Assembly: GCF_006715225.1 (NCBI RefSeq) | Contig: NZ_VFMU01000001.1 | Coordinates: 1,240,001-1,304,000 of the forward strand | Source of the DNA: Arthrobacter sp. SLBN-112 | GTDB lineage: Bacteria > Actinomycetota > Actinomycetes > Actinomycetales > Micrococcaceae | Length of the DNA stretch: 64,000 bases | Reading direction: 5' to 3' | Shown: piece by piece, positions 1 to 9,181 of the stretch | How positions within the stretch are numbered: position 1 is the stretch's first letter | Layout of the letters: each line of letters starts with the position of its first letter | Made by a program: the position numbers and the translations under genes | Notes under the pieces: model-generated | What the model saw: only the letters and a program-made list of their open reading frames with translations | Databases searched by the model: none | What the model was told of the DNA's origin: nothing

Positions 1-42
1 CAGCGCGGCGGCGAACACTTTAGCGGGCCGCGCTGACCCGCG

Positions 43-1113
43 TCAGGAAGGCTTTTTGCCGTGGCGGCCGTGGGACTCTGCCGGGCCCGCAGGTCCGGCT
101 AAATGACGCTCCAGGCCGTCCACGTCCAGGCGCGTGTTCCAGTTGGCCCAGTCCTGCGGCCGGACCGACGGGCGCCCCAGCAGGTACCCCTGGCCGGCGC
201 TGATCCCAAGTTCGGTGAGGACCGTGAGTTCGCCCACCGTTTCGATGCCCTCGGCCACCAGGGTGGTGCCGATCTGGTCGGTGAAGTCCACCAGGCACGC
301 AGCCAGGGCCCGCTGGAGGCCGTCCTTGTCGACGTCGCCGATCACGTTGCGGCCCACCTTGAGGAAATCGGGCCGCAGGTGAATCATGCGGCTAAGCGCG
401 CCGGCACCGGTGTGGGCATCATCGACGGCGATCCGCAGGCCTTGCTCCCGGAGCGGATTGATCGCGGAAATGAACTGCAGATATTCCTCTTCGGGAATGT
501 CCTCGGTCATTTCGAGCACCACGCGGTGGATGGGGAGTTCAATGTGGTCGAACAATTCCGGCAGGCGCGGGTCCATGCAGGACGTCGGCGAAATGTTGAG
601 GGACACATAAATGTTTTCCGGCAGGTCGCGGGCCGCGGCTGCCGCGGAACCCAAAGCTGAGAATTCAAGGTTTGCGCCGAGGCCGACGGCCGCTGCCTCG
701 GCGAACCACAACTCCGCGGCAGCGCCGTCGTCGCTGACGAAGCGGGAGAGGGCTTCCGCGCCCACCACGGTTTTTCCTTCCAAGCCGTAGATGGGCTGGA
801 AGGCGGTCATCAGCATCTGGTTTTCAAGCAGGGCGCTGATCCTCGAGATGCTGCGGATGGCGTCGAGCTGCTCGGCGAAGTGCGGCGGCAGCGTGGGCGG
901 CGTGAGGCGCATTTCCCGAGCAGTTTCCAGTGTTTCCACAGTGTTGGCGTCGCTGCGCCGGGTCTCGAGGAGATACTCCAGCAAAGCGCGTTCGGGCACG
1001 CCGGGATTCTCATCGAGGCTGTTGCTCAGCCGTTGCCGGACGGCGGCTCCCGCAGGATCCGTATCCGCCAGCACGCCGGCGATAATTCCCCATGCCTGTA
1101 CCCGAACCGACAT
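43..1113 (-). CDS. EAL-domain cyclic-di-GMP phosphodiesterase
   Basis: A stand-alone EAL domain, predicted to hydrolyse c-di-GMP to pGpG in the cytoplasm. About 100 N-terminal residues of unassigned helical sequence precede it. The key residues are visible: E of EAL (about residue 120), N of LNIS, E of EMTED, the paired D of DDAHTG, K of LKVGR, AEGIE, and Q of GQGYLLGRP. The loop after DD reads DDAHTG rather than the usual DDFGTG, so loop 6 is altered, but the metal ligands remain and activity is plausible. I chose the internal ATG at 1113 because GGGGGCG lies just upstream; an in-frame ATG at 1149 would add 12 residues. It follows the GGDEF-EAL gene by about 170 bp and is probably part of the same leftward signalling cluster. 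Confidence 0.85.
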   Translation of the reverse strand: MSVRVQAWGIIAGVLADTDPAGAAVRQRLSNSLDENPGVPERALLEYLLETRRSDANTVETLETAREMRLTPPTLPPHFAEQLDAIRSISRISALLENQMLMTAFQPIYGLEGKTVVGAEALSRFVSDDGAAAELWFAEAAAVGLGANLEFSALGSAAAAARDLPENIYVSLNISPTSCMDPRLPELFDHIELPIHRVVLEMTEDIPEEEYLQFISAINPLREQGLRIAVDDAHTGAGALSRMIHLRPDFLKVGRNVIGDVDKDGLQRALAACLVDFTDQIGTTLVAEGIETVGELTVLTELGISAGQGYLLGRPSVRPQDWANWNTRLDVDGLERHLAGPAGPAESHGRHGKKPS

Positions 1114-1284
1114 TAGCGACGCCCCCAGTTGACGAAGTAATGACCCCATGGCCCATTAATGTTCAAATTTTCCAAACGCCTTATAAAAGTACGGTGTTGC
1201 CAGACCTGAATTCCGCGGCGGCGAAAAACGTGACACCGCACGCTGATCGTATAACGGCGGCCACAAAAGCGCAGTAGTTTTCCG

Positions 1285-2835
1285 TTACTGGTTAGCGCTT
1301 TCCTGCTGGTCAGCCAGCAGTTGGGGAATCCGGTCCGGGGGAACAGGGCGGCAAAAGTAGTAGCCTTGGGCGCTGCGGCAGCCCAGACCGCGCAGGATCT
1401 CCGCCTGCTCTGCCGTTTCCACGCCTTCCCACACGGCTTCCAGCCCGCACGCCCGCACCAGCTGCAGCACCGCAGCCACCAGGGCAGGCTGGCTGGGGTC
1501 GGTCTCCAGCCCGGCAATCAGTGATTTGTCCACCTTGACCCGGTCCACCGGAAGGCGGCGGAGGTAGCTGATGGAGGAATAGCCGGTACCAAAATCATCA
1601 ATTTCGATGCCGACGCCCAATCCCCGGAGCCCGCCCAGCGAATACCGGTCCAGCTCATTGCCTTTGACGATGGCCACTTCCGTCAATTCCAGGACCACCT
1701 GCTCGGGCCTGACCCCGGTCTCCATGAGCACCTTCCGCACGTCCTCGATGAACTGCAGGCTCTGCAGGTCGGTGGCGGAGATGTTGATCCGAACGGAAAA
1801 CGTGGTGTCCAGCAGGGATGCGTCACTCCAGGCCCGCAACTGCCTTACCGCCGTCCTGAGCACCCACAGGCCCAGTTCCGAGATCAGTCCTGCCTCCTCG
1901 GCAAGGGGAATGAACTCGTCAGGCATGATGAAGCCGCGGGTGGGGTGGTTCCAGCGGACCAGTGCCTCCACGCCTTCGATCCGTCCCGTGGCGAGCTCCA
2001 CCACCGGCTGGTAGTAGAGCGTCAGCGCGTCGTCCTTGATGGCTGCACGCAGGTCATCCACCAGCTGGCTGCGGAGCCGCCGCACCAGCAGCATTGCCGG
2101 CTCGAAACGGTGCAGCTTGTTCTGCCCCTCGGCCTTGGAGGCATACATGGCGACGTCGGCCTCCATCAGCATGTCCTCCGGGCTTTGGCCTTCGCTGCCC
2201 ACGCTGAGTCCGATGCTGGCACCGCAGCGCACACTGCGGCCGGGCAGCTCAACGGGCTCGCTGAGGTCCGCCAGGATTCGGCGGGCCACGATGGCCGCCT
2301 GGTCCGCCGACGCCGACGGCATGACGATCGCGAATTCGTCACCGCCCAGCCGGGCCACGACGTCGGACGTGCGGACAGCGGTCCGGAGCCGTTCACCTAC
2401 GGTCACCAGGACCTGGTCGCCAGCGGTGTGCCCCAGGCTGTCATTGATGGCCTTGAACGCATCCAGGTCCAACAGCAATATGGCCGGGCCTTCCTCCGCC
2501 GGCTCGCCGTCAGCATCATCGCGGGCCTGCAGGGAGCTGCGAAGCGCCTCGATCAGGGCCGAGCGGTTGGCCAGCCCGGTGAGCGGGTCCTGCATGGCCA
2601 TCTTCTGCATCTCGAGGTGTGCCTCGTGCAGCAACTGGGTCCGGACCTGGACCCGCTGCTCAAGCTCCTCGTAAATGACCTGCAGGTCCTCGGCCAGGAG
2701 GTTGGTGCCCATGATGATCGCGTCCAGTTCATCCCGGGCAGGTGAGACCTCAATCCGCGAGCTGAGGTCCCCGGAAGCCAACCGGACAATGCCTTCCAGC
2801 AATTGGGAAAGCCGGGGGTCGTCGTCGGCAAACAT
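1285..2835 (-). CDS. GGDEF-EAL diguanylate cyclase/phosphodiesterase
   Basis: A bifunctional c-di-GMP enzyme of 516 residues. A HAMP-like stretch and coiled helix (about 15-80) lead into the GGDEF domain. The active-site GGDEF is intact at 164-168, and an RTSD inhibitory I-site sits five residues before it, so both synthesis and product inhibition are possible. The EAL domain starts near 255, with EAL at 290-292, DDFGTGYSS, a KVDKS lysine and EGVET, so hydrolysis is also possible. No transmembrane segment is visible, so the protein is probably cytosolic despite the HAMP-like helix. It starts 20 bp after the histidine kinase stop, which implies co-transcription and suggests the kinase controls it. 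Which activity dominates cannot be read from sequence. Confidence 0.9.
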   Translation of the reverse strand: MFADDDPRLSQLLEGIVRLASGDLSSRIEVSPARDELDAIIMGTNLLAEDLQVIYEELEQRVQVRTQLLHEAHLEMQKMAMQDPLTGLANRSALIEALRSSLQARDDADGEPAEEGPAILLLDLDAFKAINDSLGHTAGDQVLVTVGERLRTAVRTSDVVARLGGDEFAIVMPSASADQAAIVARRILADLSEPVELPGRSVRCGASIGLSVGSEGQSPEDMLMEADVAMYASKAEGQNKLHRFEPAMLLVRRLRSQLVDDLRAAIKDDALTLYYQPVVELATGRIEGVEALVRWNHPTRGFIMPDEFIPLAEEAGLISELGLWVLRTAVRQLRAWSDASLLDTTFSVRINISATDLQSLQFIEDVRKVLMETGVRPEQVVLELTEVAIVKGNELDRYSLGGLRGLGVGIEIDDFGTGYSSISYLRRLPVDRVKVDKSLIAGLETDPSQPALVAAVLQLVRACGLEAVWEGVETAEQAEILRGLGCRSAQGYYFCRPVPPDRIPQLLADQQESANQ

Positions 2836-2855
2836 GGCAGGTCCTCCTCCGGCGC

Positions 2856-4517
2856 CTAGTTGGCCTGGACGTTGTCTGCGCCGAGGGGAAGGCTGACGGT
2901 GACGGTGGTCCCGGCGCCCAGGGTGGAGGCGACGTCGATCCGGCCGCCGTGGCGGTCCACGATGTCCTTGGAGATGGCAAGGCCCAGGCCTGTCCCCGGG
3001 ATTGCGCCGTTCATGGCGTTGGAGGCCCGGTAGAACCGGGTGAAGACGTGGTTGATTTCATCACTCGAAATGCCGATCCCGGTATCGGCGATGCGCACGG
3101 TGGCCCACTTGGAGCCGTCCGCGGCGGCGTGGGATTCGCTGCCCACCTCGATCCGTCCGCCGCTGGGCGTGAACTTGATGGCGTTGGACACGAGATTGGT
3201 GAAGACCTGCTGGAGCTGTACTTCATCAGCGAGGATCTCCGGGTCCTCCGGAACCGGGTCCACGTCGATGGTGACGTTCTGCAGTGTGGCCAAGGGGCGG
3301 AGCGCAGCGGCCACCAGGTCCAGGGTCTGCCCCAGCCGCACCGGTGCCAGCTGCATGGCCATGTTGTCCAGCCCGCCGCGGGAGACGCTGAGCATGTCCT
3401 CGATGAGCGTTCGGAGGCGTTCGGTGTTGCGGACCACGATGTCCAGCATCTGGTGGACTTCCCTGGACACCGGATGATCAGTACTTTCCTGGATCATGTC
3501 CAGGTACGCCATGATCGAGGTCAGCGGGGTCCGCAGCTCGTGGTTCACCGTCGCCAGGAAGTCCGTCTTGGCCTTGTCGAGCTCCCGCAGCTGCTTCACC
3601 ACCTGCTGCTGGCTGTTGATCAGGTGGCTCTGGATGAGGCCGTAGGCGACGTTGCCGGCCACGTGCTGGATCAGCCCCAGTTCAGCGCTGGACCAGGTCC
3701 GGGGCCGGTCCATCATGGCGATCCAGATGATGCCCAGGGAGGAATTTCCCTCGCCGATAGGGACCGCCAGTGTTGAGGCGGCTCCCGCGATGTCGGGGCC
3801 GGGACCCGGCTTCGCCTCGCTGCGGGCGACTTGTTCGTTTCCGTCGGCGGAGAGCGTCTCCGTCCCTGCCCAGAGGGCGTCTGCCCTAGCCCGGGCCTCA
3901 TCCTCGTGCGGAAAGGCCTCGGCGGGCAGCCCCATCAGGCCCCGCCTGTGCCAACTGGCCGTGATGTGGGGAACCCGGTGGTCCTCGAAGGTTGCCAAAA
4001 CAACGTGGTCGGCCTTGAAGGTGCGGCCGAATCCCGCGACAACGTGGTTCGCAATCTCCTGCGGATCGTTGGTGGCGCGCACTGCGGCCGAAACACCGCG
4101 CAGCTGCTCCCGAAGCCCTTCGGCTTCCTGCCGGGAGGCACGGCGCCGGGATACCTGGTCGATGAGGACGGATGCGCGGTGCACCAGCTCCTGCGGTGCA
4201 GGCGGCTTGGTGATGCAGTCGTGGATGCCGGGAGGATTGGCGGCTTCGATCTCAGCGGGGTTGTCCAGGTCCACCATTACCAGGACTGGTGCCGTGGACG
4301 TGGCAGTGGACAGGACACCGGACAGGAAGGCGTCGACGACGACGACGGACGGTTCAGCGGCGTCCAGCACCGAGGCCAGGCTCTGGGCGTCGGGGGCTTC
4401 GAGGACGGTGTACCCGGCGTCGCGCAATGCCTGCGCATTAAGGGCCAGCCGGCCGGCGTCGGGATCGGCGACGACGGCGGTGCGGGGCAGGCGCACGTCA
4501 CTCGGGACAGCCGTCAC
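2856..4517 (-). CDS. Receiver-GAF-histidine kinase sensor
   Basis: A soluble sensor kinase of 553 residues. The order is a receiver-like domain (about 10-130, candidate phospho-acceptor D62 in VVVVD), a GAF domain (about 150-290), HisKA with H326 in NHELRTP, and HATPase with the N-box (SNAIKF), DTGIG and GTGLGL. There is no membrane segment, so it probably senses an intracellular ligand through GAF or receives phosphate through its receiver. I chose the GTG at 4517 because GGGAGGGAAGGGAG precedes it at good spacing; the frame stays open further upstream without a comparable site. It is the first gene of the leftward c-di-GMP cluster. No separate response regulator lies nearby, so its output partner is unknown. 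Confidence 0.85.
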   Translation of the reverse strand: MTAVPSDVRLPRTAVVADPDAGRLALNAQALRDAGYTVLEAPDAQSLASVLDAAEPSVVVVDAFLSGVLSTATSTAPVLVMVDLDNPAEIEAANPPGIHDCITKPPAPQELVHRASVLIDQVSRRRASRQEAEGLREQLRGVSAAVRATNDPQEIANHVVAGFGRTFKADHVVLATFEDHRVPHITASWHRRGLMGLPAEAFPHEDEARARADALWAGTETLSADGNEQVARSEAKPGPGPDIAGAASTLAVPIGEGNSSLGIIWIAMMDRPRTWSSAELGLIQHVAGNVAYGLIQSHLINSQQQVVKQLRELDKAKTDFLATVNHELRTPLTSIMAYLDMIQESTDHPVSREVHQMLDIVVRNTERLRTLIEDMLSVSRGGLDNMAMQLAPVRLGQTLDLVAAALRPLATLQNVTIDVDPVPEDPEILADEVQLQQVFTNLVSNAIKFTPSGGRIEVGSESHAAADGSKWATVRIADTGIGISSDEINHVFTRFYRASNAMNGAIPGTGLGLAISKDIVDRHGGRIDVASTLGAGTTVTVSLPLGADNVQAN

Positions 4518-4674
4518 AGTGCTCCCTTCCCTCCCAGTTGAGTACATTCTAGGGGGATGCGGGCGCGGCGGGTCCACGGGGTGCGGACCCTTACGTCCAC
4601 TTTGTGCCGCTGCCGCCAGGGCTGGGGCACGCCGTAATGTTGCCGGAGGTCCGCCGCTGCGGCGGCCGGGACCA

Positions 4675-4686
4675 TATATTTGAGCC
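4675..4686 (+). promoter_or_regulatory. Candidate -10 of a leaderless mRNA
   Basis: TATATT at 4675-4680 is followed by six bases and then the GTG start of the methyltransferase. This spacing would put the transcription start at or next to the start codon. No Shine-Dalgarno sequence lies upstream of the GTG. No good -35 is visible. Confidence 0.4.
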
Positions 4687-5508
4687 GTGTCTCCAACAAA
4701 GCCGCCACGGTCCGCCTGGCAGAAGTACCTGATGATCCCCAAGCTTGTCAGGCTGTCGCGGAGCGCCCCGAAGGACCGGCACAAGGCGTGGGACCGGTAT
4801 TGGGCCGGCATTACCGCCACCGGCCCCGGCGGCGAGGTCCTGTGGGACTCGGGCAGCAACCACGAGTTCCAGGGCTACCAGGACAGCCTCCTGCGCTACC
4901 TGGACCCCGCCCTTCCCGTGGTGGATACCGGCTGCGGGCACGGCAGCTTTACCCGTGCGCTCGCAGGAATCTTTCCCCGCGTCATCGGCGTGGATGTCTC
5001 GCCGCATGCTGTTGCCCGGGCACGGGCGGAGTCCGCAGGAATCGGAAATGCCGCCTTCGACGCCCGGGACATGACGGCGGAGGGCGCTGCGGGGGACCTG
5101 GCGGAGTCCTTCAACCTGGACGCGGACGGCGCCAATGTCTTCATCCGCGGCGTGCTGCACGTCCTCGATCCCGCCCACCAGACAGCGATGGTCGGAAACC
5201 TGCGGACCCTGGTGGGCCGCCGCGGCACGGTTTTCATGGCGGAAACCAACTTCCAGGGCAACCCGGTGGAGTACGTCACCCACCTTGGCGCAACCACCCG
5301 CGGCATTCCTGCACCATTGGAGCTGGCCATCCGCGGACTTCCCATGCCGGGGCACTTCGGGCCCGAAGAGCGCGAACGTGCGTTCCCGGCGTCGGCCTGG
5401 GAACTCCTTGAAGATGGCCATGTGGCCATCGAAACCAATCCGGTGACCGGCGTGCCGGGCCAGGACCGGGTTCCCGGGTATTACGCAGTGGTCCGCCCAC
5501 GCCGGTAA
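4687..5508 (+). CDS. Class I SAM-dependent methyltransferase
   Basis: A 273-residue Rossmann-fold methyltransferase. Motif I is VVDTGCGHGSF (GCGHG at 82-86), followed by an acidic residue at the end of strand 2 (VIGVD) and a DARD motif that would contact the adenine. The roughly 75 residues before motif I probably form a substrate lid. The substrate cannot be inferred. It is read away from the sensor-kinase operon and stands alone. The GTG start at 4687 has no ribosome-binding site but has a -10-like TATATT immediately upstream, so the message is probably leaderless. Confidence 0.75.
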   Translation: MSPTKPPRSAWQKYLMIPKLVRLSRSAPKDRHKAWDRYWAGITATGPGGEVLWDSGSNHEFQGYQDSLLRYLDPALPVVDTGCGHGSFTRALAGIFPRVIGVDVSPHAVARARAESAGIGNAAFDARDMTAEGAAGDLAESFNLDADGANVFIRGVLHVLDPAHQTAMVGNLRTLVGRRGTVFMAETNFQGNPVEYVTHLGATTRGIPAPLELAIRGLPMPGHFGPEERERAFPASAWELLEDGHVAIETNPVTGVPGQDRVPGYYAVVRPRR

Positions 5509-5617
5509 CCACGGCCGGCAGACGTTCCAGCCGTTCCGCAAACTTCGCGCAGATCCCCGCACCCTGCCCACAGGTTGTCTTCCATCCCCTTGACAGGGGA
5601 CGGATCCGGAGGCTCCA

Positions 5618-5635
5618 TAGTAAGTAGACTTACTA
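5618..5635. promoter_or_regulatory. TAAG-N4-CTTA inverted repeat, putative operator
   Basis: TAGTAAGTAGACTTACTA is an 8-2-8 inverted repeat (TAGTAAGT/ACTTACTA) ending 28 bp before the ATG of the 5664 gene. A consensus -35 TTGACA lies at 5590-5595. The core TAAG-N4-CTTA recurs upstream of katE (56027) and of the LapA-like gene (43316), so it is probably a shared regulator site or promoter element. Confidence 0.5.
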
Positions 5636-5663
5636 GTTAGCCAGAGGTGAAAGGAAGAGCGCC

Positions 5664-6113
5664 ATGGCACAGGACAAAGGCAACAAGACCCGCGAAGCGG
5701 ATGGCAGCAGGGGCGGGGACGACCTGGGCGCAGGCCCCGAGGGCGGGAAGATCCGCCACGGCCCGGACTCCTCCAAGTCCCTGACGTACTCGCAGGAAGT
5801 CACCTCACCGGACGACGAGCCGGAACGCGAAGGCCGCAGCCTCGCCACCACCCACCACGAAGTCATCAGGCGGTGGGCGGAGGAGCGCGACGGCGTGCCC
5901 GCCACAGTGGAGGGCACGGAACACGGCGACCACCTTGGAGTGCTGCGGATCGACTTCGGCGGCAAGGACGACAAACTCCGCCACGTCAGCTGGGACGAAT
6001 GGTTCGACACCTTCGATTCCCGAAAACTGAATTTCATCTACCAGGAACAGCGCAGCGACGGCACCCAATCCAATTTCTTCCGGTTGGAAAATCCCAACCG
6101 CGAAGACGCCTAA
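5664..6113 (+). CDS. Small acidic protein, unknown function
   Basis: A 149-residue hydrophilic protein. The first 60 residues are charged and probably disordered. The remainder is a compact domain containing TTHHEVIRRWAEER and a repeated pattern of acidic and aromatic residues (SWDEWFDTF). The HHEVIRRWAEER segment recalls small actinobacterial proteins found near stress and glycogen genes, but I cannot assign a function. The ribosome-binding site is good (GGTGAAAGGAAGAG). It is the first gene of a run with the 6203 gene and the SDR at 6695. The inverted repeat at 5618-5635 suggests regulated, perhaps stress-linked, expression. Confidence 0.7.
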   Translation: MAQDKGNKTREADGSRGGDDLGAGPEGGKIRHGPDSSKSLTYSQEVTSPDDEPEREGRSLATTHHEVIRRWAEERDGVPATVEGTEHGDHLGVLRIDFGGKDDKLRHVSWDEWFDTFDSRKLNFIYQEQRSDGTQSNFFRLENPNREDA

Positions 6114-6202
6114 GCCGCACCGCGCCCCAGCGTTCGGGCCGGCACCGGATCACCCTCCGGCGCCACGCACCGGCCACGGGCGCAAGACCTACAGGAACCA
6201 AC

Positions 6203-6646
6203 ATGAGCAACCTCATTCCATCCGGCGCACTGCGCCGGATGCTCCTTCCCCCCACCTATGGGCGGCACGTTACCTCCGCAACTGAGTTCACCATCCTGTC
6301 CGTGGAGGTATGGGCATCCGGGCTGGTGGTCAACATCCACCTTCCCTCCGACGATGCCGCCGAACCCCGCCTCACGGTTGAGGACCACTTCGGGACCGAA
6401 TACACCCTGAAGGAATCGGCCACCGTGGGTTCCCGCAACCTGCAGGTGTTCACCCCGTCAGTGCCGCCCGGCACCAGGAGCCTGACCATAAGGTCAGCGG
6501 ACGACGGCGACGGCCGGCCCGTGGTGACCTTCGCGGTCCCGTTGATGGCCGTGCCGGAAGCGCAGCCGGACTTCGAGGCAGCCGGCCGCAGGGTCGCGGC
6601 CGCCCACGACGAGTCCTACGAGGACGACCTCCGCCGCCCCGCCTGA
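6203..6646 (+). CDS. Hypothetical beta-rich protein
   Basis: A 147-residue protein with no signal peptide and no membrane segment. Alternating hydrophobic residues and short turns over residues 20-115 (TILSVEVWASGLVVNIHL and following) suggest an immunoglobulin-like or jelly-roll beta sandwich, with a charged tail. I recognise no family. The start at 6203 has AGGAACC six bases upstream; the frame is open further upstream, but that part overlaps the preceding gene and lacks a site. It lies between the 5664 gene and the SDR at 6695 with short gaps, so all three are likely one transcript. Confidence 0.6.
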   Translation: MSNLIPSGALRRMLLPPTYGRHVTSATEFTILSVEVWASGLVVNIHLPSDDAAEPRLTVEDHFGTEYTLKESATVGSRNLQVFTPSVPPGTRSLTIRSADDGDGRPVVTFAVPLMAVPEAQPDFEAAGRRVAAAHDESYEDDLRRPA

Positions 6647-6694
6647 CCAGACCGAACCAGAAACCACACTCCTGACCCGAAGAAAGGCTCCGCC

Positions 6695-7504
6695 ATGCCG
6701 GACACCAGCATCTTCACGCCCACCACCGCCATCGTGACCGCCTCGGACTCGGGGATCGGCAAGGCCACCGCCGTGGCCCTTGCCCGCGCCGGAATGGATG
6801 TCGGCGTGACATGGCATTCTGACAAGGCAGGTGCCGAGGAGACTGCCGAAGAGATCCGCGGCCTGGGGCGCAAAGCCGTGGTCCGGCAGCTGGACACTAC
6901 CGAACTCGGTGCCGCTCCGGGCGTGATCGATGAACTCGCCGAGGAACTGGGCGGGCTGGACGTCTTCGTGAATAACGCCGGCACCGGTGCAAGCACGAAG
7001 TTCCTGGACATGGGCATCGATGACTGGATGCAGATCCTGGACACCAACCTCAACGGCGCGTTTGTCTGCCTGCAGGCGGCAGCACGCCGCATGGTCAAGG
7101 CCGGCAGGGGAGGCCGGCTGGTGGCGGTGTCCAGCGTCCATGAGTTCCAGCCGCGCGTGGGCTCGTCCGCCTATGATGCGTCGAAGCACGGGCTGGGCGG
7201 CCTCATGAAGACTCTCGCCTTGGAGCTGGGCCAATACGGCATCACCGCCAACACTGTGGCGCCGGGCGAAATCGCCACCCCGATGACGGGGCAGGAGGAC
7301 CAGGATCCCAGGACGACGGAGCGGCCTGGGGTGCCGCTGGGCCGGCCAGGGGACGCGCGGGAGATCGCCGACGTCATTGCCTTCCTCGCCTCGCCGGCCT
7401 CAAGCTACGTGACGGGTGCGGCTTGGGTGGTCGACGGTGGCATGCTCCAGATGGGTCCGCAGGCGGGATCGCACATCACCAGCAACGACTGGCGCGAGGC
7501 GTAA
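6695..7504 (+). CDS. SDR-family oxidoreductase
   Basis: A 269-residue classical short-chain dehydrogenase. The cofactor motif reads TASDSGIG (residues 15-22; the usual first G is A, a common variant). NNAG is at 93-96 and the catalytic triad is S147, Y160 and K164 (YDASK). The C-terminal WVVDGG is typical of the family. It resembles 3-oxoacyl-ACP reductase-like or glucose-dehydrogenase-like SDRs, but the substrate is unknown. It closes a likely three-gene transcript starting at 5664. AGAAAGG precedes the ATG. Confidence 0.85.
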   Translation: MPDTSIFTPTTAIVTASDSGIGKATAVALARAGMDVGVTWHSDKAGAEETAEEIRGLGRKAVVRQLDTTELGAAPGVIDELAEELGGLDVFVNNAGTGASTKFLDMGIDDWMQILDTNLNGAFVCLQAAARRMVKAGRGGRLVAVSSVHEFQPRVGSSAYDASKHGLGGLMKTLALELGQYGITANTVAPGEIATPMTGQEDQDPRTTERPGVPLGRPGDAREIADVIAFLASPASSYVTGAAWVVDGGMLQMGPQAGSHITSNDWREA

Positions 7505-7605
7505 CCCCGGCGGGGCCCGCCTGGGACTCCATGTGGGCGGTCACAGAAGCCCGCCCAACGCATGTGGCAAGCGCATTCCCAAGACTTGCTGGCATGATGG
7601 AGCCC

Positions 7606-8730
7606 ATGCGCATTCTTATCGCTCCGGACAAGTTCAAGGGGTCCCTGACCGCAGCCGAAGCTGCCGCCGCCATCGCGGAAGGCGCCTTGCGGGTGTACCC
7701 GGAAGCCGTCGCCACCCAATTTCCCATTGCCGACGGCGGCGAGGGCACCCTTGAGGCGGCCGTGGCCGCGGGCTACGAAGAGCGGCTGAATGCCGTGGTT
7801 GGTCCCATCCTCACCCCGCTCGGCGCCGCCTGGGCAATCCACAAGGCCGGCGACGGCAAGGTGACGGCAGTGATCGAAACGGCGCAGGCTTCCGGCCTGG
7901 CCGACATGGAACCAACTCCTGCCAACGCCTTGCGTGCCCACAGCTACGGCTGCGGCCAGCTCATCGCAGCCGCCCTGGACGCGGGGGCCACCGAGGTTGT
8001 CCTGGGCCTCGGCGGTTCGGCCATGACCGACGGCGGCAGCGGCGCACTGCGCGCTTTGGGCCTGAAGCCCCTGGACTCCGCCGGGAACGTGGTGCCCCTG
8101 GGCGGTGGTTCGCTGGCCGACGTGGTGGCCCTGGACACGACCGGGTTGGATCCGCGGCTGACCGCGACAACGTTCCGCATCGCCGTCGACGTCCGTAACC
8201 CCCTGTACGGACCTTCGGGCGCCGCGCATGTCTTCGGCCCCCAAAAGGGCGCGGACCAGGACGCTGTGGAAATGCTCGACGCCGGGCTGCGCAACTGGGC
8301 GTCCGTGCTGCGGGAAGCAACGGGCCGGGACGTGAACGTCCCCGGCGCCGGCGCCGCCGGCGGCTTCCCGGCGTCGTTCCTTGCCTTTACCGACGCCACG
8401 CTGGAAGGCGGCTTCGCGCTGGTGGCCGGGCTGACCGGCCTCGCCGCGCAACTGGAGCAGGCAGACCTGGTGATCACCGGTGAGGGATCCATGGATTCGC
8501 AGTCGCTCACCGGCAAGGCGCCCATTGCGCTCGCGGACGCGGCCCGGGAACGCGGGATCCCCGTCATCGTGGTGGCCGGCAGGATCCTGGTGACCCTTGA
8601 GGACCTCGCCGGGCATGGCGTGGTTGCCGCGGCGCAGCTGCTGGACGTCGCGTCGAGCCCTGAAGACGCCGTGGCGAACGCCGGCAAGTACCTGGCCTGG
8701 GCAACAAGCCAGGTACTTGAGGGCGCCTAG
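7606..8730 (+). CDS. glxK: Glycerate kinase
   Basis: A 374-residue type 2 glycerate kinase, which phosphorylates D-glycerate (family members make 2- or 3-phosphoglycerate) to feed lower glycolysis. The N-terminus MRILIAPDKFKGSLTA is diagnostic. IADGGEGT, GLGGSAMTDGG and ITGEGSMDSQ are further family signatures. Length is normal. The ATG at 7606 is preceded by GGAG; ATGs at 7594 and 7597 are in frame but lack a site. It stands alone. No glyoxylate carboligase or tartronate reductase is nearby, so the route feeding it is unclear. Confidence 0.92.
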   Translation: MRILIAPDKFKGSLTAAEAAAAIAEGALRVYPEAVATQFPIADGGEGTLEAAVAAGYEERLNAVVGPILTPLGAAWAIHKAGDGKVTAVIETAQASGLADMEPTPANALRAHSYGCGQLIAAALDAGATEVVLGLGGSAMTDGGSGALRALGLKPLDSAGNVVPLGGGSLADVVALDTTGLDPRLTATTFRIAVDVRNPLYGPSGAAHVFGPQKGADQDAVEMLDAGLRNWASVLREATGRDVNVPGAGAAGGFPASFLAFTDATLEGGFALVAGLTGLAAQLEQADLVITGEGSMDSQSLTGKAPIALADAARERGIPVIVVAGRILVTLEDLAGHGVVAAAQLLDVASSPEDAVANAGKYLAWATSQVLEGA

Positions 8731-8735
8731 TTTTA

Positions 8736-9101
8736 CTAGCCCACGATGGTGGTGTTGCGGCGGCGCCGGAGGATCAGGACGGCAATCACGACCAGGACGG
8801 CTACTCCCGCGATGACCCACGGGAAGTAGTTCAGGCGGGTGGACTCGTTCTGGGCCGATTCACCCGTGCCGGGATTGGCGGGTCCGGTGGACGCGGTATC
8901 ACCGGGAGAAGGTGTGGGAGACGTGCCTGCGGCCCATGCCGCGCCTGTTGATCCCGAGGCCACCTGTGCCGTGTCTGCCTGTACTGGGCTCGCCTGGCTG
9001 ATGGCAGATGCGGGCGCCGCTGCAACGGCGGCGCTGGCCGGAAGGGCCGGGGCGGCCAGGAGCAGCAGGGCCAGCAGGATGGTTCGCAGGGAAGTTCTCA
9101 T
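8736..9101 (-). CDS. Small secreted, membrane-anchored protein
   Basis: A 121-residue protein with a Sec signal peptide (MRTSLRT, a leucine/alanine core, cleavage near ASA at about 25). An A/S/T/P/G-rich extracellular linker follows. One C-terminal transmembrane helix (about 93-112) ends in LILRRRR. The layout resembles a sortase substrate, but no LPXTG motif is present (the nearest is NPGTGES), so it is probably simply membrane-anchored. AGGAGAG precedes the ATG. It is convergent with the glycerate kinase and follows the DUF6766-like gene by 80 bp. Function unknown. Confidence 0.65.
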   Translation of the reverse strand: MRTSLRTILLALLLLAAPALPASAAVAAAPASAISQASPVQADTAQVASGSTGAAWAAGTSPTPSPGDTASTGPANPGTGESAQNESTRLNYFPWVIAGVAVLVVIAVLILRRRRNTTIVG

Positions 9102-9181
9102 ACAGTCTCTCCTCTTGGATGGGGCTGGGTGATTGGACGGCCTAGGACTGGATAACTGGCCCGGGGAACTGGGCCGGGATT

